Shown here one piece after another: positions 26,366-34,709 of a stretch of 64,000 nt of DNA. The stretch comes from CAVZYN01 sp963779515 (GTDB lineage: Bacteria; Pseudomonadota; Alphaproteobacteria; Rhizobiales; Hyphomicrobiaceae), in NCBI GenBank assembly GCA_963779515.1, contig CAVZYN010000009.1, forward strand, positions 310,001 to 374,000, given 5' to 3'. The translations under genes were made by a program, and so were the position numbers. A model generated the notes under the pieces. It searched no databases and was not told the DNA's origin. It saw nothing but the letters and a program-made list of their open reading frames with translations. Each line of letters begins with the position of its first letter. The stretch's first letter is position 1.

Positions 26366-28914
26366 CAGCACCCGATCTTTCGAGTTGCGATCGGGAGCCG
26401 ATACACATCCCTGGGAGCATTCAGCCGCATGGAGCGGTGATCGTTTGTTCAGCGCAGAATTGGCAGATCACGCACGCAACGGCGAACAGTCGCGATCTGC
26501 TCGGTGCGGCTTTCGAAAGTCCGCTCGGCAAGGATCTCTCGCAGATCCTGGACCATACCCTGATGCATGCATTGACCAATGCGATGTCAGCGTCGATCTC
26601 GCCCGGGCTTCCTGGCCGATTATTCTCATCACAGCTGCCGGACGCGCGAACGGCGACGGCTTCTATTCACACATATGCTGGGCGAACGATCATCGAATTC
26701 GAACCAGTCACGACCATTCCTGACGGTAACAAGCCGCTATTGCTTGTGCGGACCATTCTCGATCGCATGCAACAGGCGAGTTCGGTTTTGGACGCGTGCG
26801 CGATCGTTGCCAATCAACTCAAGCTGCTGATCGGTTTCGACCGGGTGATGATCTATCGTTTCCTGGACGATGGATCGGGAAGCGTCGTCGCCGAGAGTGT
26901 CGGCACAGGGTTGCAGTCGTACCTCGGACATCACTATCCCGCCTCGGACATTCCGCAGCAGGCCCGCGCACTCTATGTCAAGAATTGGTTGCGGGTGATC
27001 GCCGATGTCAACGCGTCGAACGTCCCGCTTCTCGCGCATGCACCGGGGGATACGCCGGTCGATCTCAGCTACTGCAGTTTGCGCAGCGTTTCGCCAATCC
27101 ACATCGAGTATTTGCGCAATATGGATGTCGGCGCGTCGCTGTCGGTCTCGATCGTCGTTGGCGGTGTTCTGTGGGGTTTGATTGCGTGCCACCACGCGCA
27201 TCCGCGTGTCGTGCCGGCCGAAGTGCGCGTCGCCACCGAGCTGTTTGGCCAGACACTCTCGCTACAGTTGCAGTCCTTGCAGCGCATCGACGTCACAAGG
27301 CTGCTGCGTGCGGCGCGCGAGCGTCTCGATCGGATCGTGTCTGAGCTGCCGGCGTCACTTGCGCTGAAGGAAAGTCTAGGCGGGCGCTTGGCCGACCTCG
27401 CGAGCATCGTGCCGTGTACGGGCGTCGGACTTTGGATTGCAGGCGATTGGCAAGTCCATGAGGCCGGGCCCTCGCGGTCCGACATGGAAGGATTGGTGGA
27501 ATTCCTCAATCGAAGTTCGGGCGGCCAAATCTACGCTACCCACGAACTGCCGATCGCATATCCGCCGAGCGTCCGCTTTGCCGATGTCGCCAGCGGCGTG
27601 CTTGCCGTGCCGCTCTCGCGCGAACCGAGAGACTATCTGATCTTTTTCCGCCGGGAGTTCGTCCACAATGTGAACTGGGCGGGAAATCCCTCCAAGCCGG
27701 CACTGCCGACCGCACAGGGTGAACGGCTGACGCCGCGCAAGAGTTTCGAGTTGTGGCGTGAGGAAGTGCGCAACAAATCGCGCCGGTGGGAGTCCTCCGA
27801 CCGGCTGATGGCGGAGGCGCTGCGGATCTCTCTGCTGGAGGTCGTGCTGAAATTCAACGAAGTCATCGCGAGTGAGCGGGCGCGATCCGAGCGGCAACAG
27901 CGCATGTTCGCTTCGGAACTCAATCATCGCGTCAAGAACGCCCTCGCTTTGGTCGGCGCACTCGTGCGACAGAGCACCGTCAGGGACGGTTCGATCGAAG
28001 CGTTCGTCGCCGATCTCGAAGGCCGTATTCGATCCTTGGCCTTGGCGCATGATCAGGCCATTGCCTCGGAAGCGGGAAATCTGCAAGCGTTGCTGCGAAC
28101 GGAACTTGATCCATTCGCGGATCGCGAACGGCAGCGGATCTCGCTCGATGGCCCCGATCTGCAGCTCGACAGCAGAGCCTATGCGGTATTGGCGCTGGTG
28201 GTCCACGAGCTGACGACAAATGCGGCCAAGTATGGTGCGTTTTGCCTGCCAGGCGGCCACTTGGACGTGCAATGGCAGCTCGATCCGAATGGTGATTGCC
28301 GGCTGCGGTGGATCGAAAGCGGGCTCGCTGATCTGCGTCCGCCCAAGACGACAGGATTTGGGTCAACCTTGATCCTGCGGCAGATTCCTTTTGAGCTCGG
28401 GGGCAGGGCAGAGGTCGACTATGCAGCGACGGGTGTGAGAGCAGAATTTCAGCTGCCAGCGCGTTACTTCGCGGTGGGGGCAACGGCGCCTGTGCCGCGC
28501 CGGCGGACAGTATTGGCCATCGAGCCGATCCCCGCTGGCCGGCTGGCCGGCGTTGCAATTCTCGTGGTCGAAGACAGTCTTTTGGTTGCGCTGCAGACCG
28601 AGGCGATCTTGCGCCGCGCGGGCGCAGCATCCGTCATCGTCTGCAGCGGTACGGACGAAGCGTTGGCGCAAATTCAAGACTCGACGCCTGGTGGCGCCAT
28701 CCTCGATATAAATCTTGTCAGGGAGACCTCGGTTCCGATTGCGGATGCCCTGCTCAAAGCCGGTGTTCCGTTTGTCTTCGCTACCGGCTATCATGGCAAC
28801 GATGTTTTGCCGGAGCGCTTCGGGCATATTCCCCAGATCGCCAAGCCGTATACGAGCGAGGATTTGATCGCGGCTTTGTGGGGCGAAATGCTGCAGCGCA
28901 ACAAGCGCACGTGA
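26362..28914 (+). CDS. bphP: Bacteriophytochrome histidine kinase (PAS-GAF-PHY-HWE-REC)
   Basis: This 850-residue red/far-red photoreceptor has Cys9 (SSCDREPIHIPGSIQPHG) as the expected biliverdin attachment site. A PAS domain (1-120) and GAF domain (about 140-310, PASDIP at 193-198) come first. A PHY domain with the tongue motif PRKSF (459-463) follows. A kinase of the HWE class carries the phospho-acceptor His in ELNHRVKNALAL (about 522), the N-box VVHELTTNAAKYGA and RWIESG. A C-terminal receiver has Asp782 (GAILDINL). It is co-translated with bphO. The attached receiver suggests an internal phosphorelay. The likely partner is the response regulator just downstream. Confidence 0.95.
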   Translation: MTAPDLSSCDREPIHIPGSIQPHGAVIVCSAQNWQITHATANSRDLLGAAFESPLGKDLSQILDHTLMHALTNAMSASISPGLPGRLFSSQLPDARTATASIHTYAGRTIIEFEPVTTIPDGNKPLLLVRTILDRMQQASSVLDACAIVANQLKLLIGFDRVMIYRFLDDGSGSVVAESVGTGLQSYLGHHYPASDIPQQARALYVKNWLRVIADVNASNVPLLAHAPGDTPVDLSYCSLRSVSPIHIEYLRNMDVGASLSVSIVVGGVLWGLIACHHAHPRVVPAEVRVATELFGQTLSLQLQSLQRIDVTRLLRAARERLDRIVSELPASLALKESLGGRLADLASIVPCTGVGLWIAGDWQVHEAGPSRSDMEGLVEFLNRSSGGQIYATHELPIAYPPSVRFADVASGVLAVPLSREPRDYLIFFRREFVHNVNWAGNPSKPALPTAQGERLTPRKSFELWREEVRNKSRRWESSDRLMAEALRISLLEVVLKFNEVIASERARSERQQRMFASELNHRVKNALALVGALVRQSTVRDGSIEAFVADLEGRIRSLALAHDQAIASEAGNLQALLRTELDPFADRERQRISLDGPDLQLDSRAYAVLALVVHELTTNAAKYGAFCLPGGHLDVQWQLDPNGDCRLRWIESGLADLRPPKTTGFGSTLILRQIPFELGGRAEVDYAATGVRAEFQLPARYFAVGATAPVPRRRTVLAIEPIPAGRLAGVAILVVEDSLLVALQTEAILRRAGAASVIVCSGTDEALAQIQDSTPGGAILDINLVRETSVPIADALLKAGVPFVFATGYHGNDVLPERFGHIPQIAKPYTSEDLIAALWGEMLQRNKRT

Positions 28915-28965
28915 TGGTGGTTGTCATGGTTTGTCGATCGAGCTGCGAAATCGAATGAGAATGGC

Positions 28966-29628
28966 ATGAAGGCTACGATCAATATTGCTCTCGTCGACGA
29001 CGACGCGCTGTTTTTGCTGACGTTCGCAGAAAAGCTCTCGAGCCACGGAATTGAAGTGCGAAGCTATCCAGCAGGCAAGGATCTGCTGAATGAGTTGGAG
29101 CGCGGCCGGCACATCGAATGCGTGATCGCGGATGTCCGCATGCCTGGAATGTCAGGCCTCGAGCTGCAGCAGCGGCTGGTCGCATTGAAGCATCCCCCTC
29201 CTTTGATTTTGATTACCGGGTTCGGTGATGTCGATGTCGCCGTATCCGCAATGAAAGCAGGTGCGCTCGACTTTCTCGGAAAGCCCGTCGATGAGGCGCG
29301 TCTGATCGCCGGCATTCAAAGCGCCGTGGCGGTCTTCCGGCAACTTAGGTCGGAGAGCGATCAGTACGAGCAGCTTGCGTCCCGCGTGGCCGAACTGAGC
29401 GAGCGACACAAACAGGTCCTCGATTTGGTGGTCGATGGACTGACGAGCAAGCAAATTGCGGCCAAACTCGATATCAGCCATCGGACCGTCGAGAACTACC
29501 GGGCTGTCGTGATGGAGCACATCGGTGTCGGCAATATTGCCCAGTTGGTGCGATCGGCGCTTCGAATCCGCCAACGAAACGGCAGCCACCCACCGCCGAA
29601 GGGCGCCAGCCCCGGTTCGATCGGGTAA
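28966..29628 (+). CDS. FixJ/NarL-type response regulator
   Basis: The 220-residue protein has an N-terminal receiver (VDDDALF, phospho-acceptor Asp in VIADVRMPGMSGLE at about 56, LITGFGDVD, FLGKPVDEARL) and a C-terminal LuxR-type HTH (SERHKQVLDLVVDGLTSKQIAAKL, SHRTVENYRAVVMEH). This is the FixJ domain order. It lies 51 bp after bphP in the same direction and 160 bp before crtE. It is therefore the natural output of the phytochrome and a candidate regulator of crtE-bchIDO; both points are inference. An in-frame TTG at 28921 is a possible but less likely start. Confidence 0.88.
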   Translation: MKATINIALVDDDALFLLTFAEKLSSHGIEVRSYPAGKDLLNELERGRHIECVIADVRMPGMSGLELQQRLVALKHPPPLILITGFGDVDVAVSAMKAGALDFLGKPVDEARLIAGIQSAVAVFRQLRSESDQYEQLASRVAELSERHKQVLDLVVDGLTSKQIAAKLDISHRTVENYRAVVMEHIGVGNIAQLVRSALRIRQRNGSHPPPKGASPGSIG

Positions 29629-29725
29629 GTGAGTTCTCGCGCAGAGCCACGCCATCGCTCGAGCGTGAGCGATCAAAGCCATGCTGCGCCGCAGCAAAAT
29701 CTTCGATAAAGGGATCTCGACAAAT

Positions 29726-29743
29726 TGTCCATTTTGAGTGACA
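29726..29743. promoter_or_regulatory. PpsR/CrtJ box TGT-N12-ACA upstream of crtE
   Basis: TGT (29726-29728) and ACA (29741-29743) flank 12 bases, with TTGTC...TGACAC context, 45 bp before the crtE start. A second half-pair downstream (TGT 29749, ACA 29766-29768) has a 14-bp spacer and is not a good match. This suggests crtE-bchIDO are under PpsR control. Confidence 0.7.
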
Positions 29744-29787
29744 CTTTTTGTGATCGTTTCAATTGACACATCGCGGAGAGGTAAGAG

Positions 29788-30657
29788 ATGGACCCGAGAG
29801 CGCGCATCGAGACCGCACTCCAGCAGGCCGTGGCGAGGGCGAGTGGACTTGGGTGTCCCGCGGGCCTGCGGGCAGCGGTTCAGCATGCGGTGTTTCCGGG
29901 CGGCGCGCGGATCCGGCCACAACTGTGTCTGGCAGTTGCAGCCGCGTGCGGCGATGCACGGTTGCGAAGCGCGGGCGGCGCCGCGACGGCCATCGAGCTG
30001 TTGCATTGCGCGTCGCTGGTGCATGACGATCTGCCGTGCTTCGACGATGCTGCAATGCGGCGCGGTGTGCCATCGGTGCATCACAAGTTCGGACAACCGC
30101 TGGCGGTGTTGACGGGCGACGCGCTGATTGTCCTCGCCTTCGAGACCCTCGCGCACGACGTCGAGCTGACGCCGCAGAAACTGGCGAGTTTGCTGATGAT
30201 CGTCTGTCGCGCGACGGGAATGCCGCATGGGATCGCGGCTGGACAGGCATGGGAGCTGGAAGAGACCATTCCCCTGCGGCAATATCAACGTGCGAAGACG
30301 GGCGCGCTGTTTGTCGCCGCGACCACGGCCGGCGCGGTCGCCGCGGACGCCAATCCGGCGGAATGGACCGCCTTGGGCGAACTCATCGGCGAGGCGTATC
30401 AGATCGCCGATGATATTCGTGACGCCGTCTCGACGATGGAAGAAATCGGCAAGCCGGTCGGACAGGACGTCGCGCTATCGCGGCCGAGCGCGGTGCGCGA
30501 GTTCGGATTGGACGGCGCCTATGGGCGGTTAGAAGAGTTGATGGGGGCCGCAATCGGTTCGATTCCGAATTGCCCAGGGGCGGCGGAGCTGCGCCAGAGC
30601 TTGCTGCAACAGACCGCACGGTTGACGCCGAAAAACCAAGCTCGCGTTGCGGCTTGA
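29788..30657 (+). CDS. crtE: Geranylgeranyl diphosphate synthase CrtE
   Basis: CrtE makes the C20 precursor for carotenoids and for the bacteriochlorophyll tail. The 289-residue prenyltransferase has the first Asp-rich motif HDDLPCFDDAAMRRG and the second QIADDIRDAV. AGAGGT precedes the ATG. A PpsR box lies upstream. Here crtE heads a bchIDO run rather than its common partners crtB/crtI, which are not in this window. Confidence 0.95.
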   Translation: MDPRARIETALQQAVARASGLGCPAGLRAAVQHAVFPGGARIRPQLCLAVAAACGDARLRSAGGAATAIELLHCASLVHDDLPCFDDAAMRRGVPSVHHKFGQPLAVLTGDALIVLAFETLAHDVELTPQKLASLLMIVCRATGMPHGIAAGQAWELEETIPLRQYQRAKTGALFVAATTAGAVAADANPAEWTALGELIGEAYQIADDIRDAVSTMEEIGKPVGQDVALSRPSAVREFGLDGAYGRLEELMGAAIGSIPNCPGAAELRQSLLQQTARLTPKNQARVAA

Positions 30658-30703
30658 AAGAATGCCTTGGCTTTGATCCGCGTTCAAACGGAGTGGCACG
30701 CGC

Positions 30704-31903
30704 ATGACTGTTCAACGTGAGGCGCCCGTGAAGGCCCGGTCCAGTCCCGCCCAGCGGGCGCGAGTGCAGGCGCCGCGCAGTCCGGCTCCACCGTCAGGCG
30801 CATTCGGGGCCGCGCCGCCTGTCGTGCGCGCCGCTGTAAAGTTGCGGACCGATGCGGCTGTTGCGGTGGCGGCATCAGCGGCTGCCGCATTTCCATTCGC
30901 CGCGATCGTCGGCCAAGATGACATGAAGACCGCGTTGCTGATTGCCGCGTTGGATCCGACGATCGGCGGGGTGCTCGTGCTGGGTGATCGCGGGACCGGA
31001 AAATCAACGGCGGTGCGTGCGCTCGCGGCACTACTGCCGCCGCTGCGTGTCGTCGCCGATTGTCCTTATGGGTGCGATCCATCGGATCTCGCCAGCGCGT
31101 GCGAGCAGTGCGCGAGACACTCGGCGGGCAGCAGCCCTGCCAGCAAAGACAGCCGCGTGCCCATGGTGGATTTGCCGCTGGGCGCGACCGAGGACCGCAT
31201 CGTCGGTGCGCTGGATCTCGAGAAGGCGCTCGTGCAGGGCGTCAAGGCGTTCCAGCCCGGCCTGTTAGCGCGGGCCAACCGGGGGTTTCTCTATGTCGAT
31301 GAGGTGAACCTCCTGGAGGACCACCTGGTCGATCTGCTGATCGATGTCGCAGCGTCCGGAACCAACGTCGTCGAGCGGGACGGATTGAGTGTGCGGCATC
31401 CGGCGCGATTTGTGCTGGTTGGCAGCGGCAATCCGGAAGAGGGCGAGCTGCGACCGCAGTTGCTTGACCGCTTTGGGCTCTCCGTCGAGGTGAAGACGCC
31501 GCAAGATGTCGGAACCCGTGTCGAGGTCGTACGGCGCCGCGACGCCTACGAGCGGGACCGGAGCGGATTTGCCGAAGCATGGAAGGACGCCGAAGCCGAC
31601 CTCAGCCGGCAGATCGTCGCGGGGCGGCGGCGGCTGGAGACAATGCAGGCTCCGGAGGAGATTTTGTATCTGGTCGCAAAGCTGTGCATGGCGCTTGGCA
31701 CCGACGGTCTCAGAGGCGAGTTGACGTTGCTGCGCGCGGCGCGGGCAATGGCGAGCCTCGACGGCAGCGAGGTGGTCCGGCCGCAGCATGTGGCGCAAAT
31801 GGCGGCAAGTTGCCTGCGGCATCGCCTGCGCCGCAATCCGCTCGACGATACGGGCTCGACCGCGCGGGTCGAGCGGGCGGTCAAAGAGGTGATCGGGCCG
31901 TGA
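30704..31903 (+). CDS. bchI: Magnesium chelatase ATPase subunit I
   Basis: BchI is an AAA+ motor that works with BchD and BchH to insert magnesium into protoporphyrin IX. It has Walker A LGDRGTGKSTAVRAL, Walker B GFLYVDEVNLL, LVGSGNPEEGELRPQLLDRFGL, and the lid. At 399 residues it is about 50-60 longer than usual: the family core starts near FPFAAIVGQDDMK, preceded by about 62 residues rich in Ala, Pro and Arg. The ATG at 30704 is the only in-frame start before the core. The stop overlaps the bchD GTG. Confidence 0.95.
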   Translation: MTVQREAPVKARSSPAQRARVQAPRSPAPPSGAFGAAPPVVRAAVKLRTDAAVAVAASAAAAFPFAAIVGQDDMKTALLIAALDPTIGGVLVLGDRGTGKSTAVRALAALLPPLRVVADCPYGCDPSDLASACEQCARHSAGSSPASKDSRVPMVDLPLGATEDRIVGALDLEKALVQGVKAFQPGLLARANRGFLYVDEVNLLEDHLVDLLIDVAASGTNVVERDGLSVRHPARFVLVGSGNPEEGELRPQLLDRFGLSVEVKTPQDVGTRVEVVRRRDAYERDRSGFAEAWKDAEADLSRQIVAGRRRLETMQAPEEILYLVAKLCMALGTDGLRGELTLLRAARAMASLDGSEVVRPQHVAQMAASCLRHRLRRNPLDDTGSTARVERAVKEVIGP

Positions 31904-33717
31904 CGGCGAGCGCAGAGCGCAGGCAGCAGGACTGGCGTGATGCCATGCTGGCGGCCGCGCTGTTTGCGATGGCGCCGGCAAAGCTCGGCGGCGTTATGGT
32001 GCGTGGGACTGCGGGTCCGGTGCGCGATCGATGGCTCGCCCACGTACGATCGATGATGGCGCCCGGCGCGCCGTTGCAACGGGTGCCGATCAACGTGTCA
32101 GCGGACCGGCTGCAGGGCGGCCTCGACGTTGCCGCAACACTTGCCGCGGGCCAGAGGCGCGTCGAGCGCGGTGTGCTGGCGCAAGCAGATGGCGGCGCGA
32201 TTGTGCTGCCGATGGCCGAGCGCTGGAGCGCATCGGCGTTTGGTCCGATCGCGGCGGCGATGGATGTGGGTGCCGTCCGGTTGGAGCGGGATGGTTTGCA
32301 GGCCGTCCAGCCGGCGTGCTTCGGTGTCATCGCGCTTGTCGAGGATGCGACGGACGACGAACAGCCGCCAGCGGCGTTGACCGACCGATTGGCATTCGTC
32401 ATCGACGTCAGCGCGCTCAGCCATCGCGATTGCAGCGAGGTGCCCGACACGGCGTGCGAGATTGCCGAAGGCCGAGGCCGGTATGGCCTGGTGGCGGTGC
32501 CTGACGCCGATATCATTCAGGCGCTGTGCACGGCGGCCCTCGCGCTGGGTGTCGCATCGCTGCGTGCGGTCATGCTTGCGGTGGAGGCCGCGCGGGCGCA
32601 TGCCGCAATGGCTGGGCGCACGTCCATTACAAGCGAGGATGCGCAAGCGGCGGCACGCCTCGTGCTGGCACCGCGCGCTACACAGGTGCCGGTGGCACCC
32701 GAAGAGGCTGAAAATCAGGATCAAGCTCAGGACCAAACTGGGGCAGGCGAGGCGCCCGAGCCCGCGGATGCGACCGGCGAAGATACGCCAGAGACTGACA
32801 GCATCAGTGCGGCGCAGCTCGAAGATCTGCTCATCGAGGCGGCGGTGACGGCGCTACCGCCGGGATTGCTCGCGGCCGCTCCAGAGCGGGGCTTGGGCGG
32901 CCAGGGATCGTCCAAGCAGAGCCGCCAGACGGGGACGATGCGCAAAAGCACGAAGCGCGGGCGCCCGATCGGCGTGCAGTCCACCCGCGCAGCGACGGGC
33001 AATCGCCTCAACATGGCCGCGACGCTCCTTGCTGCTGCACCGTGGCAACGGCTGCGCGGCGCGGATCGTAGCGCGGATCTCAGCGCGCTGGGGCAACGGC
33101 TTCGTGTCATGCCGGATGATTTCCGTGTCACGCGGTACAAGGCGCGGGCGGAATCGATAACGATCTTCGCTGTCGATGCGTCCGGATCGCTGGCGCTCAA
33201 TCGCTTGGCCGAAGCCAAGGGTGCCGTCGAGCTGCTGCTGGCCGATTGCTACGTGCGCCGAGACAAAGTCGCGCTGATCGCGTTTCGCGGTCGCAGCGCC
33301 GAATTGCTGCTGCCGCCAACGCGATCGCTTGCCAGAGCCAAGCGTTGCCTGTCGATGTTGCCGGGCGGCGGCGGCACGCCGCTGGCGAATGCGATCGATT
33401 CCGCGGGGCAACTGGCACAGTCTGTCACCCGCGGCGGCACCGCGGTGATGGTCGTGCTGCTGACGGATGGACACGCCAACATGACGCGTGCAGGCGAGCC
33501 TGATCGCGCGAAGGCCGAAACGGAAGCGCTGGAGGCCGCGCGTCAGATGCAAACGCAGGGCGTGACCGCGCTCCTGGTCGATACCTCGCCGCGGCCGCAG
33601 CCAAAAGCACAGGCGCTGTCGGCAGCACTTGGTGCCCGGTACGTTCCTCTTCCGCACGCAAATGCTGTATCCATGGCGCGCGTCATCAGCGGGGTTGCGG
33701 CGGAAGGCCGGCGCTGA
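31900..33717 (+). CDS. bchD: Magnesium chelatase subunit D
   Basis: The 605-residue protein has an AAA-like N-terminal domain, an acidic Pro/Gln/Glu linker (PEEAENQDQAQDQTGAGEAP to about ETDS) and a C-terminal von Willebrand A domain. The vWA domain carries the MIDAS metal motif VDASGSLALNR and a later VVLLTDGHAN. The start is GTG overlapping the bchI stop (GTGA), which matches the usual coupling. It forms the hexameric platform of Mg-chelatase with BchI. Confidence 0.95.
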   Translation: MTASAERRQQDWRDAMLAAALFAMAPAKLGGVMVRGTAGPVRDRWLAHVRSMMAPGAPLQRVPINVSADRLQGGLDVAATLAAGQRRVERGVLAQADGGAIVLPMAERWSASAFGPIAAAMDVGAVRLERDGLQAVQPACFGVIALVEDATDDEQPPAALTDRLAFVIDVSALSHRDCSEVPDTACEIAEGRGRYGLVAVPDADIIQALCTAALALGVASLRAVMLAVEAARAHAAMAGRTSITSEDAQAAARLVLAPRATQVPVAPEEAENQDQAQDQTGAGEAPEPADATGEDTPETDSISAAQLEDLLIEAAVTALPPGLLAAAPERGLGGQGSSKQSRQTGTMRKSTKRGRPIGVQSTRAATGNRLNMAATLLAAAPWQRLRGADRSADLSALGQRLRVMPDDFRVTRYKARAESITIFAVDASGSLALNRLAEAKGAVELLLADCYVRRDKVALIAFRGRSAELLLPPTRSLARAKRCLSMLPGGGGTPLANAIDSAGQLAQSVTRGGTAVMVVLLTDGHANMTRAGEPDRAKAETEALEAARQMQTQGVTALLVDTSPRPQPKAQALSAALGARYVPLPHANAVSMARVISGVAAEGRR

Positions 33718-33756
33718 CACAGAATGTCCAGTTGACGCGGCGCCCAGGTGGCCACC

Positions 33757-34695
33757 ATGACGGATCGTTTGATATGGGAGCGCGATGGCGGTGACTGGCC
33801 CAACCGGGCCCACAGCCGCTTCGTGACGACGGCGGGACGCCAATGGCATGTCCAGCGATTTGGCAACGGCCCGCAGATGCTGCTCGTGCACGGCACCGGG
33901 GCATCGACGCACTCCTGGCGTCACCTTATGCCCTTGCTGGCCGATCGGTTCGACGTCTGCGCCATCGATTTGCCCGGGCATGGGTTCACAGATGCATTGC
34001 CCGCCGCCGCCATGACGGTTCCCGGCATGGCGCATGCCCTGCATGGCGTGCTGCGCGAGATCGGTTTCGTGCCGCGCGTGATCGCCGGCCATTCGGCGGG
34101 TGCGGCCATCATGGTGCGCGCGAGTCTCGACGGGTTGTTTGCAGATGCACATCAGTTGATCGCGATCAATGGCGCGCTGCTGCCGTTCGGTGGGATCGCT
34201 AGCCGTTTTTTTTCGCCCGTTGCGAAACTGGCTGCGCTGAACCCGTTCACGCCACGCCTGTTTGCATGGCGCGCCGAGAGCTTGGCAGCCGTCGAGCGCG
34301 TGATCACGGGCACGGGATCGAAAATCGACGAAGACGGCTTAAAGTTCTATGCACGGTTGTTCCGAAGTCCGTATCACATTTCGGCCGCTCTCTCGATGAT
34401 GGCCGGCTGGGATCTTGAGAATTTTCTTGAAGAGATGGCGCGCCTGACGTGCCCATTGTCACTGATTGCTTGCGGCAACGATCTCGCGGTTCCAGCCGAC
34501 AGCGCGTTTCGCGTGGCGGATCGTGTCGCGGCTGCGCGCGTGACGTTCCTGCGTGGCCTCGGTCATCTTGCGCACGAAGAGCAGCCAGCGGAGATTTTCG
34601 AGACATTCATGAACATTCTCCAAGCTGAGCGCGGGACGGAGCGGGCGGGGGGCCAGCACGTCCTGAGCGAAACCGGCACTGTCGCCAAAGTTTGA
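33757..34695 (+). CDS. bchO: Alpha/beta-hydrolase BchO, Mg-chelatase associated
   Basis: The 312-residue alpha/beta-hydrolase fold protein has LLVHGTGASTHSWR (oxyanion loop), DLPGHGFTDA, the nucleophile elbow AGHSAGAAIM and a C-terminal GLGHLAHEEQP with the putative catalytic His. BchO always accompanies bchID in purple bacteria, but its substrate is not established. The ATG at 33757 has AGGTGG nearby; an in-frame GTG at 33748 is possible. Confidence 0.92.
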   Translation: MTDRLIWERDGGDWPNRAHSRFVTTAGRQWHVQRFGNGPQMLLVHGTGASTHSWRHLMPLLADRFDVCAIDLPGHGFTDALPAAAMTVPGMAHALHGVLREIGFVPRVIAGHSAGAAIMVRASLDGLFADAHQLIAINGALLPFGGIASRFFSPVAKLAALNPFTPRLFAWRAESLAAVERVITGTGSKIDEDGLKFYARLFRSPYHISAALSMMAGWDLENFLEEMARLTCPLSLIACGNDLAVPADSAFRVADRVAAARVTFLRGLGHLAHEEQPAEIFETFMNILQAERGTERAGGQHVLSETGTVAKV

Positions 34696-34709
34696 AACGG
34701 AGTTCACGG

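Noticed and set aside
29749..29768. Second PpsR box before crtE
   Set aside because: TGT and ACA are 14 bp apart instead of 12, so it does not meet the consensus.
32854..34152. 432-codon minus-strand frame opposite bchD/bchO
   Set aside because: Antisense shadow of two conserved genes; His/Arg-rich composition without motifs.
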